This document shows, in pieces, positions 8,382 to 17,138 of a stretch of 64,000 bases of DNA. The DNA is from an uncultured Acetobacteraceae bacterium (GTDB taxonomy: Bacteria > Pseudomonadota > Alphaproteobacteria > Acetobacterales > Acetobacteraceae). Position 1 is the stretch's first letter. Each line of letters starts with the position of its first letter. The translations under genes and the position numbers were made by a program. A model generated the notes under the pieces. It was not told the origin of the DNA, did no database searches, and saw only the letters and a list, made by a program, of their open reading frames with translations. The DNA lies in contig CAIXDS010000258.1 of NCBI GenBank assembly GCA_903918195.1, positions 124,001 through 188,000 on the forward strand, in the 5' to 3' direction.

Positions 8382-9068
8382 AAGCAAGGCTTCCCTCGTT
8401 ACGCCTCGAACTAACGTTGAATTGTTAAGTTAATGAGAGGGCGGCCGGCGGGAATGGATAAATTTGTTAAATATACGGATCGTTAAGATTCACTAAACCA
8501 ATCCGGATATCCGGAGACACCCTTATCGAACCGCGGCTTATTCTTAATGTGTGTTTTTTACAACGACAGAAAGAATGCAGAATAACTTTCCAAATTATCC
8601 CATTCTCCTTCTCCGAAGCCGAAAAAGGCACGCTCATTCAGGCTATAATTCGTTGTGCTGATGCCACTTTATCTGCGGCTTACCAGAGCTGTTATTGGAT
8701 CAAACGCGGGGCAACGTTTGCCCTCGCGGCGCCGCGTTGTCAACGTTCATGTGGGGCGTTCTAAAGACATTGTGATTGAGCGGGTTGCAAGACCCCGCCG
8801 GCAGACGACAGACTCTCTACGGGAAATACAACCAGAAATAGAGCCATAATGATCAGGGCTGGTTCGCCCCTGAGAGCCTGACTCGAATCGGCCTCGTTGT
8901 GGTCGGGCAGCCGGCGCCGGAGCTGCAGGACAGCTTGGTGTGTCCAATCGGCATCACGCCATGCCAATCCTTTGGCTTCGCGTTTTATGGCCCTTGACTA
9001 GCCGCCACCCCCGTCCGCTGACGCAGTAAGATATAGCGACCATGAGTCCGTTATGAACAAATTACCGG
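8382..9068. other. AT-rich intergenic region, probable promoter of the leftward operon
   Basis: About 690 bp. The part from 8400 to about 8720 is much richer in A+T than its surroundings, with runs such as AATTGTTAAGTTAATGAG and ATAAATTTGTTAAATATAC. On the minus strand a TATATT lies about 15 bp downstream of a TTTAGTG, a weak sigma70-like arrangement. A perfect 14-bp palindrome is at 8502-8515. A 71-codon rightward frame (8549-8764) is present but has no family resemblance or ribosome-binding site. The remaining bases up to 9068 show nothing I can name. Confidence 0.45.
8502..8515. promoter_or_regulatory. Perfect 14-bp palindrome TCCGGATATCCGGA, candidate operator
   Basis: Each half is the exact reverse complement of the other. 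It lies about 120 bp upstream of the start of the sugar-phosphate transferase gene, inside the AT-rich leader and just upstream of the best -10-like hexamer on that strand. Position and symmetry fit a dimeric regulator site. No regulator gene is in the window and no second copy was noticed. Confidence 0.3.
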
Positions 9069-10028
9069 TCAATGAGGAACCGTCGCAAGAAGGCGGTCGA
9101 AATATGCGATGGTCTTGGAAAGGCCGACATCCAGTGCCACCGTTGGTGTCCAGCCCAGAATGTTTTGCGCCTGGCTGATATTGGGGCACCGCTGCATAGG
9201 GTCATCGATTGGAAGCGGGCGGTTTACGATCTTCGATTTACTATCGGTGAGCGCGATCACGCGCTCCGCCAAAAACCGGATCGGAATCTCGTGCGGGTTT
9301 CCCAGGTTGATCGGCCCGGTGACCGCATCGGGCGTCGCCATCATGCGCACGAAACCTTCGACGAGGTCGTCGACATAGCAGAAGGCGCGGGTTTGTGTCC
9401 CATTGCCGAAAATGGTGATGTCCTCCCCGCGCAACGCCTGCACGATGAAGTTTGACACCACCCGGCCATCGTTGGGATGCATGTGCGGGCCGTAGGTGTT
9501 GAAGATCCGCACCACCTTGATGCGCAGCTTGTGCTGCCGGTAATAATCGAAAAACAGCGTTTCGGCGCACCGCTTGCCTTCATCATAACATGCGCGCGGG
9601 CCGATCGGGTTGACGCTGCCGCGGTAATCCTCGGTCTGCGGATGCACCGTCGGGTCGCCATAGACCTCCGACGTGGATGCCTGCAGCACCTTGGCCTTCA
9701 CCCGCTTGGCCAGCCCCAGCATGTTGATGGCGCCGACCACGTTGACCTTGGTGGTCTGCACCGGATCGAACTGATAATGAATCGGCGAGGCAGGACAGGC
9801 GAGATTGTAGATTTCGTCCACTTCGACATAGAGCGGAAACGTCACGTCGTGGCGAATGATCTCGAAACTGTCATGGTCCAGCAAATGGGCGACGTTATTG
9901 CGCCGGCCGGTAAAATAATTGTCAATCGCCAGCACTTCATGGCCGCTCGCCAGCAACCGCTCGCACAGGTGCGAGCCGAGGAAGCCGGCACCGCCCGTCA
10001 CCAGAACCCGCTTCTTCAGCACGCTCAT
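9069..10028 (-). CDS. UDP-glucuronate decarboxylase (UDP-xylose synthase), extended SDR
   Basis: 319 residues from [13 protein letters not shown]; an ATG at 10151 would add 41 unconserved residues. The Rossmann loop [14 protein letters not shown] is intact. TSEVYGDP carries the catalytic Ser/Glu, and the [13 protein letters not shown] block with YxxxK is diagnostic of UDP-glucuronate decarboxylases; [19 protein letters not shown] and [14 protein letters not shown] complete the family pattern. It converts UDP-glucuronate to UDP-xylose in the cytoplasm. It stands alone on its strand, with 438 bp upstream and an AT-rich 690 bp downstream. A working UDP-glucose dehydrogenase to supply its substrate is not in this window; the only trace is the truncated chimera at 5114-5656. 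Confidence 0.93.
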   Translation of the reverse strand: MSVLKKRVLVTGGAGFLGSHLCERLLASGHEVLAIDNYFTGRRNNVAHLLDHDSFEIIRHDVTFPLYVEVDEIYNLACPASPIHYQFDPVQTTKVNVVGAINMLGLAKRVKAKVLQASTSEVYGDPTVHPQTEDYRGSVNPIGPRACYDEGKRCAETLFFDYYRQHKLRIKVVRIFNTYGPHMHPNDGRVVSNFIVQALRGEDITIFGNGTQTRAFCYVDDLVEGFVRMMATPDAVTGPINLGNPHEIPIRFLAERVIALTDSKSKIVNRPLPIDDPMQRCPNISQAQNILGWTPTVALDVGLSKTIAYFDRLLATVPH

Positions 10029-10466
10029 TTGGCTATGCCAGTCCTCAAGCCCGCTCGCGGGCACCTGCCCGGGCGGTCGTCCAACCCGGTCTGCCGCTTC
10101 GAGTACCATATCATACACATGCCGCAAGTCCTTCACAACGTGCCCTGTCATCGCGGCGCTCGCCCTGCGCCGGTTCCCTGGCGGGTTAAGCGACCGTCCC
10201 GAATTCGCGGCGAATCATTCGCAACTGTTTGTTTTTGTTTGTTTCTGTCTATCTGCTTTCCGGCCAGCGGCAGAAGCTGCCCGCTGGAGAAGCGCTCCCC
10301 CTCGTTCGTTGTAAAATGCATTTCGGTCTGCCTCACGGCTTTGTGTTGCGCCGGCGAGGCCGTTGGATCGCGGCCGTGTGACCACGGCGGCTTCCTCGAC
10401 CGGGACGACCAGGTTCCTGCGGCTCAGTTCAGCCAGGGGCAACGAAGGCGACGGTTCCCCCGCCGG
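10029..10466. other. Intergenic leader of the UDP-glucuronate decarboxylase gene
   Basis: About 440 bp between the secreted beta-helix gene and the decarboxylase gene. A T-rich run of GTTT repeats at 10227-10246 (AAAC repeats on the transcribed strand) is the only notable composition. No terminator or recognisable short gene is seen. If the ATG at 10151 is used, 123 bp of this stretch is coding. Confidence 0.4.
10227..10246. repeat. GTTT-rich tract in the UDP-glucuronate decarboxylase leader
   Basis: A 20-bp run of GTTT units (AAAC on the coding strand of the decarboxylase gene) in a GC-rich setting, about 200 bp upstream of the assigned start. It could affect DNA bending or serve as an unpaired leader; no partner structure is visible. 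Confidence 0.35.
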
Positions 10467-11840
10467 TCAGCGGCCCGGACCGAAGGCGCCAACCGGCAGC
10501 TGGTTCAGGCGCGCGCCCGCGAGATCGGTAACGGCCGGGCTGCTGCCCGCAACGCCGGCCGCGGCGAGCGGAGAACCCGCCTGTAGTTCCAGCCCGCTGC
10601 GGCGCGTCACCGGGTCGAACGGCCGGCCTGGATCGAGGAAGCGTGGCACGATCGACACGTCAGGAGCGCCGGGCTTCAGGGTGTTCCAGTACGCCATGTC
10701 CCGTCCCCGCTGGCCGGCCCAGAAGAACAGGGGCGATCCCTCGTCGGCATGCACGAAATCGTTGCCGCCGATCGCCTTCATGTGTCGCGAAGAGAACGAG
10801 TCGACATAGATCGCGTAGTGGCCGGCCTGGAGTGCCTGCACCAGGTTGTTGCGCAGCACGTTGCCGAAAGCGTGGTCGACGTTCTTCGTGTAATTGGACG
10901 CTACCACCAGGTCCGCCTTGTAGGCGTGCGACCTGCCGGGGTCGCGCATGTTTCCGTACAGCGTGTTGTTCTCGATCACGTTGTTCGCCGCATCGAACAG
11001 AACGATCCCGGCGCCGTCATTGTCGAATGCAAGATTGAAGTAGACCTGGTTGTCATCGCACCACTGGTCCAGCTGGATGCCGTTGCCGTCCTGCGCGCTG
11101 CGGTCGATGTTTCCATAGGAGATGTTGTAGCGGATGATGTTGTGCTTGCCGGCGTCCTCGGTGGCATCCTTGGCGTAGGTGTGGATTCCGGACGCGCCGG
11201 ACGTGGCGAAGCCATTGTCGTGCACGATATTGTGTTCGACGATGTAGTGGTTGCCGTTGATCTCGACCCCGTGGATGCCATTACGGAACACCTGGTTCCC
11301 GGCGATCACGGTTTCCTGCCCAGGACTGGCATTGATCACGTCGATAGCGATCCCGTCGCCCTGGTTGTCGTGCACGACATTGTCGAGGATACGATGGTCC
11401 CCGCCGGCGCCGGCGCCGATCCATATCCCGATGGCGGACGCCGATGCCTGGCTGTTCCGGATCGTGATCGCCTCGGCCCCGTCCCGCAGGATGAAGGCCG
11501 CCTGGGGGCTGTCACGGACGGTCAGGCCATCGACCACGATATGGCGGGCGTCCTCGATCACCACGGCCCCCTTGACGACGCTGCCGGGCGCCGCGCTGAC
11601 CACGATCGGCCGGTCCGGGCTGCCGCGGCCGCGAATGACGATCGGGCCCGCCAGGGTTCCGTGCAGCACCACCCGGTCGCCGGGGGCAAGCTGGCTCCAC
11701 GGCACGTCGCCCGGCGACCAGACCTCGTAGACCGCGGCGCAGGCGGCGCATGGCAGCCGGCAGAGCAGCAAGGCGGCCAGCAAAACCATCAGCAGGCCCG
11801 AGGGCCGCGCCGCCGCGCCGGGGCACCTGTCGCGGGTCAT
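10467..11840 (-). CDS. Secreted right-handed parallel beta-helix protein, paralogue B
   Basis: 457 residues from the ATG at 11840, which overlaps the stop of the upstream glycosyltransferase (ATGA). It begins with a clear Sec signal (LLMVLLAALLLCRLPCAACA, cleavage after an Ala-rich end), so it is periplasmic or extracellular. The central part is a beta-helix with the clusters GNGIQLDQW and DGAGIVLFD found in paralogues A and C. It lacks their GWAPGYGLLGG tail and ends instead in a segment reading SIVPRFLDPGRPFDP and LQAGSPLAAAG, common at the end of secreted beta-helix proteins. Coupling to a glycosyltransferase suggests a role on the nascent or exported polysaccharide (lyase, epimerase or binder). 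Activity is not deducible. Confidence 0.85.
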   Translation of the reverse strand: MTRDRCPGAAARPSGLLMVLLAALLLCRLPCAACAAVYEVWSPGDVPWSQLAPGDRVVLHGTLAGPIVIRGRGSPDRPIVVSAAPGSVVKGAVVIEDARHIVVDGLTVRDSPQAAFILRDGAEAITIRNSQASASAIGIWIGAGAGGDHRILDNVVHDNQGDGIAIDVINASPGQETVIAGNQVFRNGIHGVEINGNHYIVEHNIVHDNGFATSGASGIHTYAKDATEDAGKHNIIRYNISYGNIDRSAQDGNGIQLDQWCDDNQVYFNLAFDNDGAGIVLFDAANNVIENNTLYGNMRDPGRSHAYKADLVVASNYTKNVDHAFGNVLRNNLVQALQAGHYAIYVDSFSSRHMKAIGGNDFVHADEGSPLFFWAGQRGRDMAYWNTLKPGAPDVSIVPRFLDPGRPFDPVTRRSGLELQAGSPLAAAGVAGSSPAVTDLAGARLNQLPVGAFGPGR

Positions 11841-12853
11841 CTGGCCGCCAGTTCCGCCGTGATCGCCTGCCGCTTCCGCCACTGGAACAGCTTGCGATAG
11901 ACGATCCGCGCGCCTTCTGGTGTCAGCCGGGCGAGCGCGCGCGCCAGGGCGCACCACAGCGGGTAGCTCAGGCGCGTGATGGCCAGGTCGGCCGCCACGT
12001 GGCGCGGCCTGCGGGTGCCGAGCGGAGCGGCGTTGAAGCCGAGCGCCACCAGGTCCGGCAGCAAATCCGGCCGTCGCATATACCATTGCACGAGCGCCTG
12101 GCCTTCGCGATCGGCAATGCGCAGATAGGCGGCTTCATCGAGCATGTGCAGATGATGGGCCAGGGCCGCGGGCGTGTACAGCAGGCGAAGTCCGTGCTGC
12201 GCCAGGCGTTCGCCGAGCTCGATGTCCTCGTGCCAGCGCAATCCCTCGTCAAACCGGCCGACGCGGTCGAGGAAGCGTCGCTTGACCGAGATATTCGAGG
12301 TCAGAAAGGCCTTCCAGTCGAGTTCCCGCAGGCCGGCGAAGGGCGCGAATGAAGCCTCGTGGTGCAGCGCATGGAACAGCGAGAACGGGAGTTCCGGCGC
12401 GATGACCATTTGCCCGAGCACCGCGACCTCCTCGGCGGGGTAGTCGGCATGCACGCGCAGATGCTCGCCGACCAGGGCCGGCGTTGCGATGGTGTCATCA
12501 TTGATGATCAGCAGCAACGGTGCCGTGGCCAGGTCGATGCCGCGGTTGCGCGCGGCGTTCGCCCCGGCATTCGCCTGCGACACGCAACGGACCGCGGACG
12601 CCATGCCGCGGGCGGCGGCCGTTACGGCCGCGGCGGTGCCATCGCTGGAGCCGTCATCGACCACCACGATCTCGATCCGTTCGGGTGCCACGGTCTGCTG
12701 CGCCAGCGCGGCAAGGCACCGCACCACCACATCCCGCCGGTTGAAGGTCGGGATGAGGACGGCAATGTCAGGAGAAGCAATGGGGGCAGGATGAGCAACG
12801 GGCAAGATATGTCTGCTCTGCAACGATGGACGTTGTGTACTGGCGCGATGCAT
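11837..12853 (-). CDS. Family 2 glycosyltransferase
   Basis: 338 residues. After about 27 variable residues the GT-A core begins with AVLIPTFNRRDVVVRCL. The nucleotide-binding VVVDDGSSDGT, the metal-binding acidic motif in LLIINDDTIATP (the DxD site, here NDD) and the catalytic-base region WHEDIELGERL are all visible. It should transfer a sugar from a nucleotide donor to a lipid-linked acceptor at the inner face of the membrane. No membrane helices are seen. It heads a two-gene unit with the secreted beta-helix gene and faces the plus-strand ATPase gene across about 180 bp of shared upstream DNA. Donor and linkage are unknown. Confidence 0.9.
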   Translation of the reverse strand: MHRASTQRPSLQSRHILPVAHPAPIASPDIAVLIPTFNRRDVVVRCLAALAQQTVAPERIEIVVVDDGSSDGTAAAVTAAARGMASAVRCVSQANAGANAARNRGIDLATAPLLLIINDDTIATPALVGEHLRVHADYPAEEVAVLGQMVIAPELPFSLFHALHHEASFAPFAGLRELDWKAFLTSNISVKRRFLDRVGRFDEGLRWHEDIELGERLAQHGLRLLYTPAALAHHLHMLDEAAYLRIADREGQALVQWYMRRPDLLPDLVALGFNAAPLGTRRPRHVAADLAITRLSYPLWCALARALARLTPEGARIVYRKLFQWRKRQAITAELAAR

Positions 12854-13030
12854 AGATATAAGATGGTCTGTCTGGCGTCAACGAACACCGCTTTGCATCG
12901 TTTCCCCCCTTAGCGTTGTTGTGATCGGTTTCCGCCGGGGGCACCGGCCTGCGGGCGGCAGTTATCATTGACAGGGCATTCCGGAGCCGCCAGAACAAGA
13001 CACGTTTTGTGATGTTCGTCGCCCGGCGGT

Positions 13031-14476
13031 ATGCGCTGCATCGTCCAAGCTTTCTGCACTGCTCACGACAGGCCAAACTTGTTTTTTTCACGCCTCTTCA
13101 AGCGCTTCTTCCCGGTTGATCGCCGCTCGTCGCCACGCGGCGAAGCCGGTCCTGTCCGGTCCGTTCGCACTGAAGCGGCCGTTGCGCCGCCACCCTCCCC
13201 GTTCCTGCCGCTGTCGGCGCTGCACGACGGCATGGCGCCGCCGCCGGCCGCCACGGCACCTGCGGGTCCGCGCTTCAGCCGCAGCGTGCACGGCCTGCTT
13301 CCGGCCCAGCAGGACCGGGTTCGCCCGGTGCTGCACGAAGGCTTCACCCCAACCCAGCCGATCCGCCATGCCCTGTTTCTGGCCGGGCGCGCCAGGGAGC
13401 TCGAGCGCGCGATCGAGGCCATCGAGTACCAGAATGCCCATCTGGTGATCTTCGGCGAGCGTGGCCGCGGCAAGACGTCGTTCGCCAATGTCCTCGTCCA
13501 ACTGGCCGCCAGTGCCGGCTATGGCGTGGTGCAGCATGCGTGCCATGCCGAGGCCAGCTTCGATCACCTGTTCAGCGCCATCATCGGCAAGGTCCGGTCC
13601 CGCTACCTGCGCCGCGCGGCGGAACGCTTCGCCGCGGGCGACCTGACGGCGGACCCGTCCGGCCTGGGGCAGCATAGCCGTCTCGGCGCGAGCGAGGTGA
13701 CGGAGATACTCGGCGGCATCACGACAGGCCGGCTGCTCATCGTCATCGACGAGTTCGACCGCATCCGCAGCGAGACGATAAAGAACGAATTCGTCGAGTT
13801 GCTGAAGAACCTGTCGGATCTCGGGGCACGGGTCACCTTCGTCGTCGTCGGCGTGGCGCAGACACTGACTGAACTGCTGGCCCTGCATCTCTCGATCCAG
13901 CGGAACCTGGTGACGATCCATCTGCCGCTGCTGGACGACCGCGACATCGAGGCCCTGATCCGTCGGGGCGCCGAGACGGCGGGGCTCGAGTTCCTGCCGG
14001 AAGCGTCCGAGCTGGTGGTGCAGTTCGCCAAACGATCGCCCCACTTCGCCCAGTTGCTGTGCCATCACGGGGCGCGGACCGGCATGCGCCGCGGCAGCAC
14101 GCGGATCGAGCGCCGCCACATCATCGAGGGGCTGCTCACCATCGTCGAGGAAGCGAAGTTCGTGCACGACGACGCCTATCGCCGTGCGCTGGGGGGCGAT
14201 GATGTGGCCACGGCGGACCTGCTGTTCGCCACCGCGCAGTGCCGCACCGACGATGTCGGGCAATTCACCGCCACCAGCGTCGCGGAGGTCTGTCGTGCCA
14301 TCTCCACCAACGGCACAGCCGACCCGGCGGCCGCCCTGCACCGCCTGACCCTGCCCGAGGGCGGCGGGATACTGAAATGCCTCCCGGATATACCGGAACC
14401 GCGCTATTCCTTCATCGACCCGACCTTGCGGTTCTACGTCCTGCTGCGGCAGGCGTCGGCGCGTGGGCTGATCTGA
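13031..14476 (+). CDS. AAA+ ATPase, Orc/Cdc6-like
   Basis: 481 residues. The first about 100 are Pro/Ala/Arg-rich and poorly constrained, so the true start could be further in. The ATPase module has Walker A FGERGRGKTS (Lys148) and Walker B LLIVIDEFDR (Asp240, Glu241), followed by VTFVVVGVAQTLTELL, which looks like sensor 1. The C-terminal part (residues about 370-481) resembles a winged-helix region. There are no membrane segments. The gene is the first of the rightward run leading into the Wza/Wzc/CapB/Wzy genes, a position comparable to the XrtA-associated ATPase at 49084-50001, though the two are not close relatives. A regulatory or assembly role in polysaccharide export is inferred from neighbours only. 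Confidence 0.8.
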   Translation: MRCIVQAFCTAHDRPNLFFSRLFKRFFPVDRRSSPRGEAGPVRSVRTEAAVAPPPSPFLPLSALHDGMAPPPAATAPAGPRFSRSVHGLLPAQQDRVRPVLHEGFTPTQPIRHALFLAGRARELERAIEAIEYQNAHLVIFGERGRGKTSFANVLVQLAASAGYGVVQHACHAEASFDHLFSAIIGKVRSRYLRRAAERFAAGDLTADPSGLGQHSRLGASEVTEILGGITTGRLLIVIDEFDRIRSETIKNEFVELLKNLSDLGARVTFVVVGVAQTLTELLALHLSIQRNLVTIHLPLLDDRDIEALIRRGAETAGLEFLPEASELVVQFAKRSPHFAQLLCHHGARTGMRRGSTRIERRHIIEGLLTIVEEAKFVHDDAYRRALGGDDVATADLLFATAQCRTDDVGQFTATSVAEVCRAISTNGTADPAAALHRLTLPEGGGILKCLPDIPEPRYSFIDPTLRFYVLLRQASARGLI

Positions 14477-14563
14477 AGAGACAAAAGACGGCCGGTCGGG
14501 CACGATGGGCGGCGCATTCCAGGGAACGTCCAAAAAATTGTTATTTTTTAGTAACTTAGTAGT

Positions 14564-14579
14564 CCGGTTGCCGAACCGG
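14564..14579. promoter_or_regulatory. Hairpin CCGGTT-GCCG-AACCGG in the leader of the Wza-like gene
   Basis: A 6-bp stem with a 4-base loop, immediately downstream of an AT-rich block (14531-14560, including AAAAAATTG and ATTTTTTAG). There is no following T-run, so it is not a typical rightward terminator. The AT-rich block may hold the promoter of the export operon, with the hairpin in its 5' leader. Confidence 0.3.
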
Positions 14580-14602
14580 GCTCGATCGTGACGGAGGTCT
14601 TC

Positions 14603-15211
14603 TTGGTAGCGCGCACTGAAGCCGCTTTCTGTCCGGGCGCCCGCGTGGCAGGCCACGTTGCCCTGTCCATGCTGCTCTGTCTCGTGCTGGCCCTGGCCGG
14701 ATGCGGGACGCCGGCCGACAGCATGCCGCCGCTTCCACTGGTCGACTCCCACAGCTACCGCCTCGGTCCCGGAGACCAGATACGGTTCCTCACCTTCGGC
14801 GAGGAGCAGCTGTCCGGCGACTTCCGGATCGATGCGAGCGGCGACATCGCGCTGCCGCTCATCGGCAACATCCATGCGGCCGGCCTGACGGGCCAGCAGC
14901 TCCAGGAGAAAACCGCGAAGGTCCTGCGTGAGTCCAAGCAGTTCCGCGATCCTCATATTGCGGTCGAGGTGATCGCCTATCGCCCCGTGTTCATTCTGGG
15001 CGAGGTCACCAAACCGGGGCAGTACCCGTACCAACCCGATATGACGGTGATAACGGCGGTCGCGATCGCCGGCGGTTTTACCTACCGCGCCGTGCGGAAC
15101 GTCTTCTCGATCGTACGGGTGGACGACGATACCACGATCGAAGGCCGGGCCTCGCGCCAGGAGCCGCTGCAGCCAGGGGATGTCATCACCGTCTATGAAC
15201 GGCGGTTCTGA
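14603..15211 (+). CDS. Polysaccharide export lipoprotein, Wza/KpsD type (first system)
   Basis: 202 residues from a TTG at 14603, chosen because GGAGG sits 5 bp before it; a GTG at 14588 is in frame but has no ribosome-binding site. The N-terminus has a lipoprotein signal ending LALAGCG (lipid-bearing Cys34). The poly_export domain starts at YRLGPGDQIRFLTFGEEQLSGDFR, and a SLBB domain follows (VFILGEVTKPGQYPYQPDMTV). It ends with LQPGDVITVYERRF. The family forms the outer-membrane channel for exported polysaccharide. It is short because it lacks extra SLBB repeats. It is followed by chain-length and kinase-like genes. A second protein of this type is encoded at 54160-54822. Confidence 0.9.
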   Translation: MVARTEAAFCPGARVAGHVALSMLLCLVLALAGCGTPADSMPPLPLVDSHSYRLGPGDQIRFLTFGEEQLSGDFRIDASGDIALPLIGNIHAAGLTGQQLQEKTAKVLRESKQFRDPHIAVEVIAYRPVFILGEVTKPGQYPYQPDMTVITAVAIAGGFTYRAVRNVFSIVRVDDDTTIEGRASRQEPLQPGDVITVYERRF

Positions 15212-15569
15212 CGGTGGGCTTCCCGGGACACCGGCAGGAGGTGCGACCTTACGTGCCGGTGGACGCGGCATGGCCGCTCTGCTAGAGCAGCATCAGCCTG
15301 AGCGTAATGCATAGCGATTGGTAATCCGACAAAATCGATCGGGCCGACAAAATTGATCGGGAAACATGATCTGGGGCGTTTATGGTCTGGTTGCAAACGC
15401 CCTGGTTGCGTTGCATGAACCTACCCGGATGTGAGAGGCGCAGAGCGCGCGTCATAAGCCCTGTTCTGCCGGCCGCAGCTGTTTTGGCCGTCTCAGGCCT
15501 GCCATCTGGTAACTCCCGGTTTGCTTTCCTCCGGTTTGCGTTATCGAAACCTACACCGATGTGCCCCTG
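15212..15569. other. Intergenic stretch between the export lipoprotein and chain-length genes
   Basis: About 360 bp, an unusually long gap inside an otherwise compact rightward run. It contains a tandem 18-bp repeat at 15326-15361. No good Shine-Dalgarno precedes the next start. A separate promoter for the chain-length gene is likely, but I cannot point to its boxes. Confidence 0.4.
15326..15361. repeat. Tandem 18-bp direct repeat with one mismatch
   Basis: Two abutting copies of CCGACAAAATCGATCGGG, the second with T in place of C at position 11. Each copy also contains near-dyad symmetry around GATC. Located about 210 bp upstream of the chain-length gene, it could be a paired regulator-binding site or a small duplication. 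Confidence 0.6.
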
Positions 15570-17138
15570 ATGTACAGTTCAACCGACCAGATCGCGCTCA
15601 TCCCGGACGCACCGGGTTCTTTCGTACGCAACATACTGTACGGGCTGTTCCGGCACAAACGGAGCATCCTGCTCGTATGGCTCGCCGCGATCGTCAGCGC
15701 CCTGGTGTATTTGGGGCAGACGCCGCCGACCTACACGGCCGAGGCCAAGCTGCTGGTCAATCTCGGGCGGGAGAAGATAGGGGATATCGGCCTCCAGCGG
15801 GAGCCGGTGACGAATGCGGTGATCCAGCAGCGCGCGCAGGACGTGTACAACGAGATTGAGATCCTGCGTGACGACATGCTGATGCGCAGCGTGTTCCCCG
15901 TGCTGAAGGAACGGCTGAAACAGGATAGCGCGGACAAACCGCTTTCACCCCCGGCAGATACGCTGCCGCAAAGGCTGCGCGACCAGTTCAAAGCCGCGGT
16001 GCAAACGGTACAGGAATTCATCCAGGACGCCAGCAATTCAATCATCATTCCGTTCTATAAGCTCGGCGTGCTCAAGGAGAATAGTGCCGGTCCAAAATTG
16101 ACTGCCGATCAGATCCTGCTGCAGAGTTTCCACACCGCGCTGTCGGTCGGATCTGTTAAAGAAACCGACATAATCTATGTGGATTTTGATTGGTATGATC
16201 CGCAGTTCGCTGCATTTGCGCTCGAAACCTTTCTCACCGAGTATGACAAGCAGCGGCTGCTGATCTACACTCCCAAGAACCCGGTCGTATTCTATGAGGC
16301 GCAACTGAAAGACGCCGAGAAGCAGCTCGCCGACGTCAACACCCGACTAGCCGATTTCCTCCGCAGTACAGGGATCAGCCACCTCGACACCGATAAGAAC
16401 CTGCTTCTTACCAGCGTAACAACGCTGCGCAGCCAGGTGGAAAGGACCGATATCGAGCTGCAGAACGCGCAGCTCAAACTCAGCTGGATCGAGCATAGCT
16501 TCCAGACCTCGGGTGGCTGGATCGAGACGCCGGACTCGGCAGATGCGGTAGCCGGAACCCAGGCCCTCGACCAGAGCTTTGTGTCCCTGTTCGAGACCCG
16601 CAACAAGCTGCTGGCCCGCTTCCTGCCGGACGCCGTGCAGGTGCGCAACGTCGACAACCAGATCGCCAAATTGCGCGAGCAGAAATACGAAAGCCTGAGA
16701 GGCTTCTATCGCGCACGGGTCAGTGCACTGACGGACCGGCTCAGACTTGAGCAGGCGGACATCGCGGCCAAGGAACGCCAGCTTGGGAGCCTGAGCAACA
16801 GCACCGCGAGCCACGACAATCTTCAGCAGGAGCGCACCCACCTTCTGGCGCTGGTAGCCGATTACAAGCGAAAAATTGAAGATCTGCGTGTCAACGAAGA
16901 TCTGAATTCGCACAACTTCACCAGCACGCGCCTGATCGGCCGGCCAGTGCCACCGCTGTTGCCGAGCGCTCCCAAAAAAGGGCTGATCCTCAGTCTTGCG
17001 GTTGTGTTCGGCTTGGTGCTTGGTCTGGCTTATGCGGTTCTGTTGGAGTTCCTCGACAATACATTCCGCCGCCCCGAGCATATCGTTCGTTTCCTGCGGA
17101 TCCCCGTACTGGCGAATGTGCCGGAAATCCTGAAATGA
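15570..17138 (+). CDS. Wzc/GumC-type polysaccharide chain-length determinant (first system)
   Basis: 522 residues from the ATG at 15570; a GTG at 15561 would add three residues. One membrane segment near residues 34-52 (SILLVWLAAIVSALVYLG) and another near 478-500 (LILSLAVVFGLVLGLAYAVLL) enclose a large periplasmic region with coiled-coil stretches (YEAQLKDAEKQLADVNTRL, LRLEQADIAAKERQLGSL). The Pro-rich TM2 approach RPVPPLLPSAPKKGLIL is the typical Wzz signature. No kinase domain is attached; the next gene, overlapping by 4 bp (ATGA), encodes the CapB-like partner. Together they form a split Wzc that sets polymer length and links the inner membrane to the export channel. Confidence 0.92.
   Translation: MYSSTDQIALIPDAPGSFVRNILYGLFRHKRSILLVWLAAIVSALVYLGQTPPTYTAEAKLLVNLGREKIGDIGLQREPVTNAVIQQRAQDVYNEIEILRDDMLMRSVFPVLKERLKQDSADKPLSPPADTLPQRLRDQFKAAVQTVQEFIQDASNSIIIPFYKLGVLKENSAGPKLTADQILLQSFHTALSVGSVKETDIIYVDFDWYDPQFAAFALETFLTEYDKQRLLIYTPKNPVVFYEAQLKDAEKQLADVNTRLADFLRSTGISHLDTDKNLLLTSVTTLRSQVERTDIELQNAQLKLSWIEHSFQTSGGWIETPDSADAVAGTQALDQSFVSLFETRNKLLARFLPDAVQVRNVDNQIAKLREQKYESLRGFYRARVSALTDRLRLEQADIAAKERQLGSLSNSTASHDNLQQERTHLLALVADYKRKIEDLRVNEDLNSHNFTSTRLIGRPVPPLLPSAPKKGLILSLAVVFGLVLGLAYAVLLEFLDNTFRRPEHIVRFLRIPVLANVPEILK

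Noticed and set aside
8549-8764. 71-codon rightward frame in the AT-rich region
   Set aside because: No ribosome-binding site, no recognisable motif, and the region is better explained as a promoter for the leftward operon.
14564-14579. Intrinsic terminator after the ATPase gene
   Set aside because: The hairpin is not followed by a T-run; the AT-rich run precedes it, so a leader or promoter element is more likely.
13088-15271. Long open frame (about 727 codons) on the minus strand opposite the ATPase and export lipoprotein genes
   Set aside because: It is antisense to well-supported genes and its composition (Arg/Gln/Asp/His-rich, no motif) is the usual shadow in GC-rich DNA.
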